Shown piece after piece: positions 43,418-51,908 of a stretch of DNA of 64,000 nucleotides (position 1 is its first letter; each line of letters starts with the position of its first letter). Where the stretch lies: contig NZ_CP103300.1 of assembly GCF_025562755.1 (NCBI RefSeq), positions 5,272,501-5,336,500 on the forward strand, in the 5' to 3' direction. The position numbers and the translations under genes are program-made. The notes beneath the pieces were generated by a model that worked only from the letters and a program-made list of their open reading frames with translations, ran no database searches and was not told the DNA's origin. The stretch comes from Endozoicomonas euniceicola. GTDB lineage: Bacteria > Pseudomonadota > Gammaproteobacteria > Pseudomonadales > Endozoicomonadaceae.

Positions 43418-46360
43418 TCAGGATGTTGTTACCTTGTCTTGTAATGGGTGGCTGGTACTGGCTACGCTCAGTTCTTCTGAGGAAATTACATCTTTCACTA
43501 CTCTTTCACCCTCTGCGATTAACTTCTGAATTTCGCCACAAAAATACCGAACATTCTCAGAGCGGATTGTGTTCTGGTGATCCAGACGTTGTTGGAAACT
43601 AATCCTGTATTCCGGGCGTACGTCATAGTCGGCGATCACGGCTGGTTTGAAATCCAGATCATCAAGCTTTAGCAAATCGTGAATCGAAGCCCACTGCTCT
43701 TCCTCGCGCAATTTGAGCAGTGGGTTGATGATATAGTGACCCCGTTTAATGCGTTTAAAGAGTTTGCGGTTATAAGGTGAATCCCTTTCAACCTCATTAC
43801 CGGATAGAATGCTGCTGATGTAAGACTGGCGTTTCCGTCGCTCAGGGAGGACAGAGTCCGGCAATTGCTGTACCCGTTCGGTAATTTCTTTGGCTGTGAA
43901 TCCACAGTTGATACTCAGGACATTGCCGAGAGTTCGGTAAAACAGGGCGAACATCAGATTGAGTATAAACAGACCCATCAGTTTTTTGTCGAGTTTGATC
44001 AGGCGCCCCTCGGCCTGAATGGAAAGGCTGTCTGGTTCTAGTAATTGATAAATGTCAGGCAGTTTGTTTTTAGCGTACTTTTCGTCGAACAGTGCCATTT
44101 CCATAGCCAGTTGCAGCGCATTGAGTCCGTTGCTGCCGGTTTTATTCGGGTTTGCTCCCCGCTCAACCAGTTCTTTAACCAGTCCTGCATTGCCAATACG
44201 AGAGGCGACCATCAACGGTGTAAGGTTGAAAATTGTTCTGTGATCAATGCCATACTGCTCGGTATCCCGCAACACTGAGCCGGGATTTTTTAAATCGTAG
44301 GTCATGTAGTGTTTACGATACAGCTGAGTCAGTGACTTGCTTTCAGGTTGAGACGCAGCTTTTACGCCAGCTTTGACCAGGGCATTCAGGGTCGGACGAT
44401 GGTGGTAAACAAGGGCGTATTCCAGCGCCAGAATGCGCTTTTTCTTATTAGTACCAGCCAGGGCTTCTTCCTGCAGAGCGGTAAAGGCATTTTGATCGAG
44501 TACAGGCCAGGGCACAGGTTTCTGTTTAAGGATTCTGTCACGAATATCATCAGCTTGTTCCTGCTTTCCCTGCAGTTCGAGTTTTCGGGCTTCTTTTTGC
44601 CATTCATCCAGACTGGAATCCTGTTTATCGAGGGAAAGGTCACTGCTGTACTGATCCATATCCAGCAGACGAATCATGGGGTGCTTCTGACGTTCTTCCA
44701 CAAGGAATAAATTACTGACAGCCCGGGTCATGGCGACATAAAGCGCATTGATATAGAACTTGTAGACTTCCAGGGATTTGTCGCTTTTATCCTTTGCGCG
44801 AGCGTAGTTCAGGGTATCACCCTCAAGCGCTTTAGGGTCTACACCCGAAGCGATGTCCCGAAATGCTTTTTCCTCATCGCTGATAAAGTTGTAAAGGATG
44901 ATGTTGTCATATTCCAGCCCTTTGGCTTCCTGAATTGAAAAGACCAAAGGCGTTTTGAACCATTTACTGGCTTTCGCTTTCTGGTCAGGGTGCATAACCA
45001 GAACGGCAAATTTTGTGGAGTGGGAGGTTTTTGCGTTCAGGTCTTTTTTGACTTTATCGCTGTCGTTCAGTAATTGCAGGCTTCCACGTTGCCCCCCAAT
45101 ACTGTCAACCAGGTAGTTACTCTCTTTATCGATGGAGCCAAAACGGGCATGTTTTAGCTTCAGGATACGATTGGCAATATGGGTGACGACCGGAGAGTTT
45201 CTGTAGTTTGACTGCAATACCCGGACAACTTCACTATGACCGGTGAGTGTTTTCTGTTCAAAGAATAACGACTTTACTTTTGACCATGAGAAGAAGTTGG
45301 GATGTACAATCTGGTTCGAGTCACCACAAAGGATAAAGTGACCCGCATTGCGTAACGTTTTAAGAATCAGGTATAGCTGGATATTGGTAATATCCTGAAC
45401 TTCATCGACCACGATGAAATCGTAGCGGGCAGAGGCTTTGGAGAGGTATTCATGGCTGACGATATTGGTATCGTAAAGCTGATTTGATTTCAGGTGGCTG
45501 AGATACTTTTCAAACAGATCGTAAACACCTGAACGCTCTTCCTCGCTGTATATAGACTGCTTGATACCCAGCTTAAGGTACTCACTCCGTGATAACCAGG
45601 CGGATTCTGTTGATGGGCCTGTGAGCACCCCTCTGAACTCTTCAAACAGCTTGTGAGGGTCTTTCAGTTTGCTTTGGCCTTTATGTCTCTGGAACCAGGC
45701 TGAAAAATCCCTTAGCTTGATTTCGTTGCCATCAGGCACTCTGATGCTTTCGATAAACTCATGAAATGACAGAAAGTCAACTTCCTGATTTTCATTTTCA
45801 TAACCGTTAGCGTAATAGAGATTACGGGCATTTTGCACCAGAAAAGGCGATAGACTGACATACAGAACATCGCCAGAAGCCTGTTTCATTTTCTCCAGAG
45901 TGAGGGCGGTTTTACCACTACCGGCGCTGCCAATGATGACCAGGGGCGGGGGGAGTTTGTAGATAGATTGCTGAGCATCATCAAAAGATATGATTTTATC
46001 CAGCAGGTTAAAGCGGTCGCTGCCCGTATTGAGATAGACCAGCTCTTTGGATTCAGTAATGTCCGTACTACTTATTACCGGAATTTTATTCTCATCGATG
46101 ACCACGCCCCGGCTTAAAAAACGGGACTTTTCATAGGCATGGCTGAGTACGTGCTCCAGAATAAGGCAGTACGGCTCACCTTGAAAGCGGTACAATGAAA
46201 ACAGTATTCGATCACTACGGTTTAGTCTTGCACGGTAAAGGTTAGTATCAATCTTACGGACATCAGCCTGAGTGAAATTGCCTGCTTCCAGCGCTTTCTG
46301 AACTTTGGTCAAACCCGGAATGTTCTTGGGGTTCAGGTCGTTGTAAAAAAGTACATTCAT
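43418..46360 (-). CDS. UvrD/Rep-like SF1 helicase with ankyrin-like C-terminus
   Basis: About 980 residues. The N-terminal 85 residues (LYRARLNRSDRILFSLYRF) resemble RelE/ParE-type toxin folds. The SF1A helicase core then follows, with Walker A GSAGSGKT (144-151), motif II DEVQD (319-323), motif III LCGDSNQIVHP, motif IV QSNYRNSP, motif V EAKGLEYDNIIL and motif VI YVAMTRA (541-547), so ATPase and helicase activity are expected. From about residue 640 two or more ankyrin-like repeats are seen (TPLMVASRIGNAGLVKELVERGANPN). I use the ATG at 46360; the frame extends to 46399. First gene of the leftward cassette inside the direct repeats. A role in defence or element maintenance is inference only. 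Confidence 0.85.
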   Translation of the reverse strand: MNVLFYNDLNPKNIPGLTKVQKALEAGNFTQADVRKIDTNLYRARLNRSDRILFSLYRFQGEPYCLILEHVLSHAYEKSRFLSRGVVIDENKIPVISSTDITESKELVYLNTGSDRFNLLDKIISFDDAQQSIYKLPPPLVIIGSAGSGKTALTLEKMKQASGDVLYVSLSPFLVQNARNLYYANGYENENQEVDFLSFHEFIESIRVPDGNEIKLRDFSAWFQRHKGQSKLKDPHKLFEEFRGVLTGPSTESAWLSRSEYLKLGIKQSIYSEEERSGVYDLFEKYLSHLKSNQLYDTNIVSHEYLSKASARYDFIVVDEVQDITNIQLYLILKTLRNAGHFILCGDSNQIVHPNFFSWSKVKSLFFEQKTLTGHSEVVRVLQSNYRNSPVVTHIANRILKLKHARFGSIDKESNYLVDSIGGQRGSLQLLNDSDKVKKDLNAKTSHSTKFAVLVMHPDQKAKASKWFKTPLVFSIQEAKGLEYDNIILYNFISDEEKAFRDIASGVDPKALEGDTLNYARAKDKSDKSLEVYKFYINALYVAMTRAVSNLFLVEERQKHPMIRLLDMDQYSSDLSLDKQDSSLDEWQKEARKLELQGKQEQADDIRDRILKQKPVPWPVLDQNAFTALQEEALAGTNKKKRILALEYALVYHHRPTLNALVKAGVKAASQPESKSLTQLYRKHYMTYDLKNPGSVLRDTEQYGIDHRTIFNLTPLMVASRIGNAGLVKELVERGANPNKTGSNGLNALQLAMEMALFDEKYAKNKLPDIYQLLEPDSLSIQAEGRLIKLDKKLMGLFILNLMFALFYRTLGNVLSINCGFTAKEITERVQQLPDSVLPERRKRQSYISSILSGNEVERDSPYNRKLFKRIKRGHYIINPLLKLREEEQWASIHDLLKLDDLDFKPAVIADYDVRPEYRISFQQRLDHQNTIRSENVRYFCGEIQKLIAEGERVVKDVISSEELSVASTSHPLQDKVTTS

Positions 46361-46760
46361 GATATTTAGAAGTTGAGCATTGCAATGCCTGCTGCTCATG
46401 ATCCTGCTTATGTTGGTAGGTGCGAAGTAGGCGGTATTATAGTTCAGGTTGTAAACCGGATACTATGTAAAATGATGGTTCAGATTTGGCGAGTATCAGC
46501 ATATTCTGAAATGGGTTCCCTTTCTGCCGCATTGTTGCTGGAACCCGAAGTCATAAGGCTTCGGGTTTTTGTCGTCTATAGGCCTGTGTTTCTGGGCTTT
46601 TTGAGTATTTTTCTGTTTTCCAGGCACTACCCACCGGATTTTACCCCTGTTTTTTCTCTCCGTCGTGAAGTGCTTCTTTCTTCAGACAGTCGAAGCAACA
46701 AGATAATGATTAAGAAGGTGGTGGTCTGAGGTAACTTGTTCCTTGTGCCTCATGGAGCGC
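46361..46760. other. Right edge of the island; no gene
   Basis: 400 bp between the helicase start and the DUF333 lipoprotein. It holds the probable promoter of the helicase cassette (46361-46520, not resolved) and the second direct repeat (46528-46659). The remaining 100 bp show nothing recognisable. Confidence 0.6.
46528..46659 (+). repeat. Right direct repeat of the putative island (copy 2)
   Basis: Matches 41003-41141, including the terminator hairpin (46542-46570). Just before it, ccgcatt corresponds to the tRNA end ccgccatt in copy 1. After ttttttctct (about 46659) the two copies part, so this marks the right junction. Confidence 0.88.
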
Positions 46761-47165
46761 CTATGGCAAATCGCAACGGTTTTCAAAATATTCCCGGGCA
46801 TCGCAGGTGCGACCACGCCGGGTACAGCTACCCGTTTCCTGAGGTGTATTGCTATTTAAGCCAGCCGCATAGCGACCGCCAGTGATTGCACAGTACTGAG
46901 CCGCTTCTGTAGCGTATCCTGTTATTTTAAAGCCCCCTTTTCTACAAAGCCCTTTTGCCAGGGCTTTAAGCTCGCATTGACGATTGTCCTCGTAAATGCA
47001 GACATCATAAATGCTCTGATCCCCTCGTTGTTTCGTGATTAATGAACCACCTTGAATAAGGCAGAGTTTTTTTTCTTTTTCAATTTCGTTGTAAGTCGGT
47101 TGTTTTGAGCAAGCTGTCAGGGAGCTGGCGAGTAAGACCAGCACGACAGGAGTGAATAAACGCAT
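46761..47165 (-). CDS. Lipoprotein with two DUF333-type modules
   Basis: 134 residues from ATG 47165. Signal peptide MRLFTPVVLVLLASSLTAC with lipobox LTAC, so it is a probable outer- or inner-membrane lipoprotein. The mature part holds two Cys-rich modules of the DUF333 pattern: LCLIQGGSL...YDVCIYEDNRQCELKAL and YCAITGGRY...GSCTRRGRTCDAREYF. Families with this domain are often labelled hemolysin-inhibitor-like, without a clear role. The frame extends to 47201, but the lipoprotein start fits best. Confidence 0.8.
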   Translation of the reverse strand: MRLFTPVVLVLLASSLTACSKQPTYNEIEKEKKLCLIQGGSLITKQRGDQSIYDVCIYEDNRQCELKALAKGLCRKGGFKITGYATEAAQYCAITGGRYAAGLNSNTPQETGSCTRRGRTCDAREYFENRCDLP

Positions 47166-47752
47166 ACAGCAAAACCCTGTTTTCGCTAAAAAATTAAACA
47201 TAGGACTCTATGGAATGACCATCAACAACGACGATGTAAAAAACAGGATAAATAAACATCGTTATTCCAGCGAAGGCGGGAGCCCGCCACGCACAGTGGA
47301 TTCCTCCTCGGCAGGGATGACGGTTCAAAGTTTATTTCGTACTTTTTCACCTTTTTGCGACAGCCTCTGAACTCTACGGAGGCTGTTACACTGGTATCAT
47401 TGCCAAACCCGCGGGAAGCGGCCACGATGCAAGGGTAATCCTCCCGAAAGCAAACATGTAATCGGGAAGTATTTCACTCAAGTCAGGGGTCTTACGGCGA
47501 AAATGCTGAAGGCGGAGCTCTTTGTGCTAGTGGTAACAATAAAAATTGGTTTATACTGATTGCCGATAGCTTGAAGCCATGTAAAAATGGACGCCACGTT
47601 ATAAGTGTGTTTGATTCTTTATGTATAGATTTAGTGTTCCGAGAGTAGTATCTCGTCCTGTTCTGCCATAAGTAAAACAAATCTTCTAGCTTGACCGTCA
47701 TTCGTGCCATAGGGGCTGAATGGCTTACTTCGCTTAAATACAGGATATGATT
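47166..47752. other. Non-coding region with a degenerate palindromic repeat
   Basis: 587 bp. It contains the repeat at 47260-47323 and, next to the cold-shock gene, a presumed promoter and leader (47600-47740, with TTGACC at 47691). No gene is supported. Confidence 0.5.
47260..47323. repeat. Degenerate palindromic repeat element (about 64 bp)
   Basis: Begins cgttattcc and ends gggatgacgg, i.e. imperfect inverted ends, with the internal gcgaaggcggg / cccgcc pairing. It resembles the widespread bacterial family of small palindromic elements with CGTCATTCC...GGAATGACG ends. Only one copy is seen in this window. Confidence 0.55.
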
Positions 47753-47959
47753 ATGTCTACTACTACCGGTACCGTTAAGTGGTTCAACGAAGAGAAAGGT
47801 TTTGGTTTCATCGCTCAGGATAATGGTCCTGATGTGTTTGCCCATTTCCGTCAGATCGTTGGTGACGGCTTCAAAACTCTGAAAGAAGGCCAGCAGGTTG
47901 AATTTCGAGTGACTCAGGGTCAGAAAGGCCCTCAGGCTGAAGATATTCGTCCTCTGTAA
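47753..47959 (+). CDS. CspA-family cold-shock protein
   Basis: Single cold-shock domain of 68 residues that binds single-stranded RNA/DNA and melts RNA structure. RNP1 is KGFGFIA and RNP2 is DVFAHF (usually VFVHF). The start ATG 47753 has AGGA seven bases upstream; the ATG at 47747 is too close to it. A terminator follows at 48013-48046. Paralogs are usual, so I do not assign a letter. Confidence 0.95.
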   Translation: MSTTTGTVKWFNEEKGFGFIAQDNGPDVFAHFRQIVGDGFKTLKEGQQVEFRVTQGQKGPQAEDIRPL

Positions 47960-48012
47960 GGACTGAATTGCATCATTGACGATGCGGTTTCTTACTTCAC
48001 GTCAGTGAAGAA

Positions 48013-48046
48013 AAAAAAGGCAATGCCTCAGGGTGTTGCCTTTTTT
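48013..48046 (+). terminator. Rho-independent terminator of the cold-shock gene
   Basis: Arms aaaaaaggcaa and ttgcctttttt, with a T-run in the transcript. It may also serve the convergent gene at 48060-48803. Confidence 0.85.
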
Positions 48047-48059
48047 GTAGAGCCTCCAA

Positions 48060-48803
48060 TTAATGGTCAAGTTCACAGGGCAACCAATAGAATTTATCTG
48101 AACCAACGACCCAGTCAGTATCCAGCTCAAACTGATCCACATCGGTTACTTTTGATTTTTGTTCCAGCCATGACTTGGCAACAGTGTCCAATTGTGGGAA
48201 ATGCCTGCACACCATTTGCACAACCCGTCGACAAATATAGCCATAGCATTTTTCAGGTAGCTTTTGCCACGCTGTATCATAAATACCCATAGAGTGTCTT
48301 ATGGTTTTAAAAACAGCACGCTGTCGAACCAGAGTATAAGTTTCTTGAAATTCATCAGGGTATGTTGCTTTTGCAACATCAAGCCAGTCCTGGTAGGAAA
48401 GGACATGGGGAATGATGATTTTGTTATCGTTATTCACCAGAATTTTTACTGAACCATTAATAAACGGTACTATGGATTCAAGGTCAAAATTCGCTTTGAT
48501 AAGAGGGAAAAGCCCTGTTTTTTCCAGATTTGCCATATTTTTTTCGATATATTTCTCTCTTAATCCTGTTGCTTTTTTCTTTGCCTGAAGACCCATAATA
48601 TTTTTAAGCAGTAAAGGGTGTTTTTCAGAAATCAGGAAGTCAACTTTCAAACGGTAAGGGTCTTTTGTCGCCAGCCCAATGCAGTGCTCATTGAACTGAT
48701 CTGCCATTTTCTTATTGCACACAATGCTTCTGATCATTCGAAGTTTTTGTTCTTTTTCGAATAAGGATGCGTACATGCATTTATCAATAAAATATTGGTT
48801 CAT
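48060..48803 (-). CDS. Uncharacterised 247-residue protein
   Basis: I do not recognise it. Soluble, Lys-rich, no signal peptide or membrane segment. Visible features are a Cys-containing C-terminal third (CYGYICRRVVQMVCRHFPQ) and a Trp/Asp-rich end. The ATG at 48803 follows AAGGGAG with good spacing, and the frame is uninterrupted, so it is likely expressed. It is a lone gene facing the cold-shock gene. Confidence 0.75.
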   Translation of the reverse strand: MNQYFIDKCMYASLFEKEQKLRMIRSIVCNKKMADQFNEHCIGLATKDPYRLKVDFLISEKHPLLLKNIMGLQAKKKATGLREKYIEKNMANLEKTGLFPLIKANFDLESIVPFINGSVKILVNNDNKIIIPHVLSYQDWLDVAKATYPDEFQETYTLVRQRAVFKTIRHSMGIYDTAWQKLPEKCYGYICRRVVQMVCRHFPQLDTVAKSWLEQKSKVTDVDQFELDTDWVVGSDKFYWLPCELDH

Positions 48804-49051
48804 AGGGTGCTCCCTTACCCAGCTATGATGGGTTCAGAAGTTTGGATTAATTTATGAGATAAAAGTTCCTTTCATTACAGGTGGCTATTGATATTGAGGG
48901 ATATATGGGAAAGGCGTAATGAAACGCTGTTTTGAGGGATTTAATGAGGATTTATAAGAGTTTCATCAGTTTTAAGGTTTCAGGGATGAGAGCGGCAGTT
49001 TGCAATTTAAGTGTGCAAACTGCCGCAATGGTTGGTAACAATCTCTGAAAG

Positions 49052-51169
49052 TCACGCAGCCTGAGCCGGTTTTGTCGCCTGTTTTTTCAGACGGATCAGA
49101 TCGTTCAGAATGGCACCTGCTTCCATAACGAAGGCGTCAGCTTCTTTCTTTTTATCCTTGTTGTCGGCATTAGCCTGTTCGGCTTCTTCAAGCTCGTCCA
49201 GGTTGTTGAGTAGTTCTTCCCCTTTGGCTTTTCTCAGCCGGTTTTCGATAGCCAGGCGTTGACTGCGCATGGACTGGATTTCAAGACGGCGTTTCTCTTC
49301 ATTAAGGGAAACTTTGGTCTTGTTTTCGTAGCGGGAGAGATAATCCTTCATTTCGTTCAGATAGACAAAATCCGGATTATTCTTTGTGCGCTGCTTATGT
49401 TTTTTATCCAGTTGCGGGAAAAATGCACTCAGGTCGCCAAAGCGCTGGAATTTCACTGGGTTAATGGTGTCCCAGGGCAGGGCGTCGGGCAGTTTGTTCT
49501 CGCCAATATCCCGGGTTTCGTACAGAGATGGGTAGCTGATGTCAGGCAGTACGCCCTGATTCTGCGTGCTTTGACCGGATACCCGGTAGAACTTGGCAAG
49601 CGTTAACTTTAGCTGACCGTGGTTAAGAGGCTGAATGCTCTGTACAGTGCCTTTGCCATAGGTTTGGCTGCCAATAACAATGCCGCGACCGTAGTCCTGA
49701 ATAGCTCCGGCAAAAATTTCGGAGGCGGAAGCGCTGAGGCGATCGACCATTACGGCCAGTGGTCCGTCGTAAAGCAGTTTGGGGTCGGGGTCTTCCTGTT
49801 TCTCCATTCTGCCCCGGCTGTCGCGAACCACAACGGTTGGGCCTTTGCCGATAAACAGCCCGGTCAGCTCATTGGCTTCCTGTAGTGAACCGCCACCGTT
49901 GGCACGCAAGTCGATGACCAGGCCGTCGATTTTCTCTTTTTTCAGTGCTGCAATCAGCTTCCTTACATCTCGTGTGGTGCTTTTGTAATTGGGGTCGCCA
50001 GCTTGTGCGGCACGGAAATCAATGTAAAAGGTAGGGATTTCTATGATACCTATTTTTCGGGTAACCCCTTTGTCTTTGACTTCAATGATTTTGCTGCTGG
50101 CGTCCTGCTCTTCCAGTTTGACCTTGTCGCGAACAATTTCATAAACCCTTGTCGTCTGACTCTTGCTGGCACCGGGAATCACTTCCAGACGTACCAGGGT
50201 TTTCTTTTTGCCGCGAATCAGTTTGACCACGTCGTCCAGTCGCATGCCGACCACGTCTTCAAGCTTACCCTTGCCCTGGGCAACGCTGACGATTTTATCA
50301 CCGGGTTTCAGCTGTCCGGCCAGATCAGCCGGGCCACCGGGTACGACACTGACGACTTTGGTGTATTCATCTTCAGATTGCAGAACGGCACCAATGCCTT
50401 CCAGAGACAGGCTCATGTTGATATCAAAGTTCTCTGCTGTCTGGGGAGAGAAGTACTGGGTATGTGGGTCAAAGATGCTGGTGAAGGCGTTGATGTAAGT
50501 CTGGAACGCGTCTTCACTCTTGCTCTGGTGCAAACGGCGCAGCAGGTTGGTGTTGCGACGCTTGAGCTGTTCAATGACTTCCTCATCTGTTTTGTTGTTG
50601 AGTTTGAGCGACAGAATGCTGTCTTTCAGTTGCAGATCCCATAATTCACGCTGGGCCTTTTCATCGGGCAGCCAGGGTGAGTCTTTCCGGTCAATTACCA
50701 GTTCAGCATCGGTTTTGAGGTTTATGCCACCAATCCCTTTGTCAACTCTTGCGAGCAGGTATCGAGCCCGGTCACCTGCTCGCTTGCGGTAGCGATTGAA
50801 TATTTCAAAGGCTGGTTTCAGATCGCCGCTTTTCAGGGAGCTGGCCAGCTTTTCACGATAGCGTTGAAATTCGTCAATGTCTTTCTTCAGGAAAAAGCTA
50901 CGGTTAGGATCCAGCCGGTCCAGATAGCGTTGGAAAACCTTATCGGCATGTTTCTGATCCAGAGGCAGTTTCCGGTAATGGTTTTTGGACAGAGACTGGT
51001 AAATATTCACACTGGCAATAGCCTGTTGGAGTGTGGGGGAGAGATCCTCCAGTTTTCGTTCCAGATTCTGGTCAGCAGCGAAAGCGGAGAAGATCGCCAG
51101 GCTGATCGCAGTGAACAGTGCAATGAAAACCGATGTGTATTTCCTTGCAAGTCGCAGGGTCGGTATCAT
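49052..51169 (-). CDS. prc: Tail-specific (carboxy-terminal processing) protease Prc
   Basis: Periplasmic serine protease that trims or degrades proteins with nonpolar C-termini, acting on FtsI and cell-wall hydrolases in E. coli. 705 residues: signal/anchor at 12-31, N-terminal helical domain, PDZ domain (about 250-335, EGIGAVLQSEDEYTKVVSVVPGGPA) and the S41 catalytic domain. The catalytic Ser-Lys pair is S481 in SASASEIF and K506 in TYGKGTVQS, with the 25-residue spacing known from E. coli. C-terminal DUF3340 domain is present. Stands alone. Confidence 0.95.
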   Translation of the reverse strand: MIPTLRLARKYTSVFIALFTAISLAIFSAFAADQNLERKLEDLSPTLQQAIASVNIYQSLSKNHYRKLPLDQKHADKVFQRYLDRLDPNRSFFLKKDIDEFQRYREKLASSLKSGDLKPAFEIFNRYRKRAGDRARYLLARVDKGIGGINLKTDAELVIDRKDSPWLPDEKAQRELWDLQLKDSILSLKLNNKTDEEVIEQLKRRNTNLLRRLHQSKSEDAFQTYINAFTSIFDPHTQYFSPQTAENFDINMSLSLEGIGAVLQSEDEYTKVVSVVPGGPADLAGQLKPGDKIVSVAQGKGKLEDVVGMRLDDVVKLIRGKKKTLVRLEVIPGASKSQTTRVYEIVRDKVKLEEQDASSKIIEVKDKGVTRKIGIIEIPTFYIDFRAAQAGDPNYKSTTRDVRKLIAALKKEKIDGLVIDLRANGGGSLQEANELTGLFIGKGPTVVVRDSRGRMEKQEDPDPKLLYDGPLAVMVDRLSASASEIFAGAIQDYGRGIVIGSQTYGKGTVQSIQPLNHGQLKLTLAKFYRVSGQSTQNQGVLPDISYPSLYETRDIGENKLPDALPWDTINPVKFQRFGDLSAFFPQLDKKHKQRTKNNPDFVYLNEMKDYLSRYENKTKVSLNEEKRRLEIQSMRSQRLAIENRLRKAKGEELLNNLDELEEAEQANADNKDKKKEADAFVMEAGAILNDLIRLKKQATKPAQAA

Positions 51170-51908
51170 GGATTATGAAGCTCCGTGTCTATTGTCGGTA
51201 TCAGTTAAACCGCTGAGTGCTTAAACATACTACAGCCTGAAAGACCTTGCAGACAGATGGGGGAGTCCTTCTGAAAATTTCCTGCAATGGCCGGACTGAA
51301 GTATTGGGTAAATGGTTATCGGCAAATTCCGCTGTTAATGATCACTGCAGGAATAATCGACCGCTTACAGAAACAGAATACAGGTATGCCTCGGGAATGG
51401 GCAACTTGCTTTCGTAAGAAGTTGGTAAGGAATGGGAAGAGTGGCGGTTTAAGGTAGTATTCTGCACGACGGGTAAGGTATTGACCTCACCCATTTATAG
51501 CAGAGTTATGCCTGAGTTTCAGTTATACCCGCGGACAAAGCAGGTAGAGTCATCCTGTTGCTTAGCAGGAATGCTTGATGAGGCTTTCAGCAGCGGTTTC
51601 AGCTTTTGATGCTGTTCGCCTTGACCGCCCTTAGTAGTGGTCGGGTGAGTATTTTTGGGGTGATGCTGAGTTGGGATTCTGTGCTGGTGTTTCATAATTA
51701 GTTCCGCTGTGCGCACTTTCGTTTCAGTTACTGTGCAGTTTTTAGATTAGCAGGCTCACAGGGGCTTCTGAACTCTGGATTTGTACTTAATATGAATATC
51801 TCGATTATGTTCTGCAAGGCAATGTAATCAGGATGTTTGTTTTGTATCTGAACTGCAACCCGGCGCAGATCGCAGATACCTTTTGCACCGGGTCGGGTCA
51901 GTCAGTAA
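51170..51908. other. 739-bp gap between prc and the aminopeptidase gene
   Basis: I see no convincing gene. A small frame on the minus strand at 51519-51716 is Gln/His/Thr-rich and unlike known proteins. Promoters for prc (leftward) must be near 51180-51300. No repeat or terminator stands out. Confidence 0.4.

Noticed and set aside
41003..46659. Interpretation as an insertion sequence or transposon
   Set aside because: The repeats are direct and about 130 bp, no transposase or integrase is seen, and there are no short terminal inverted repeats. A decayed integrative island or a recombination product fits better.
50003..50644. A 213-codon plus-strand frame opposite prc
   Set aside because: Antisense to the PDZ and catalytic region of Prc; no independent evidence.
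51519..51716. A 65-codon frame in the prc-aminopeptidase gap
   Set aside because: Low-complexity, His/Gln/Thr-rich, no good ribosome-binding site and no known relatives. Left as unsupported.
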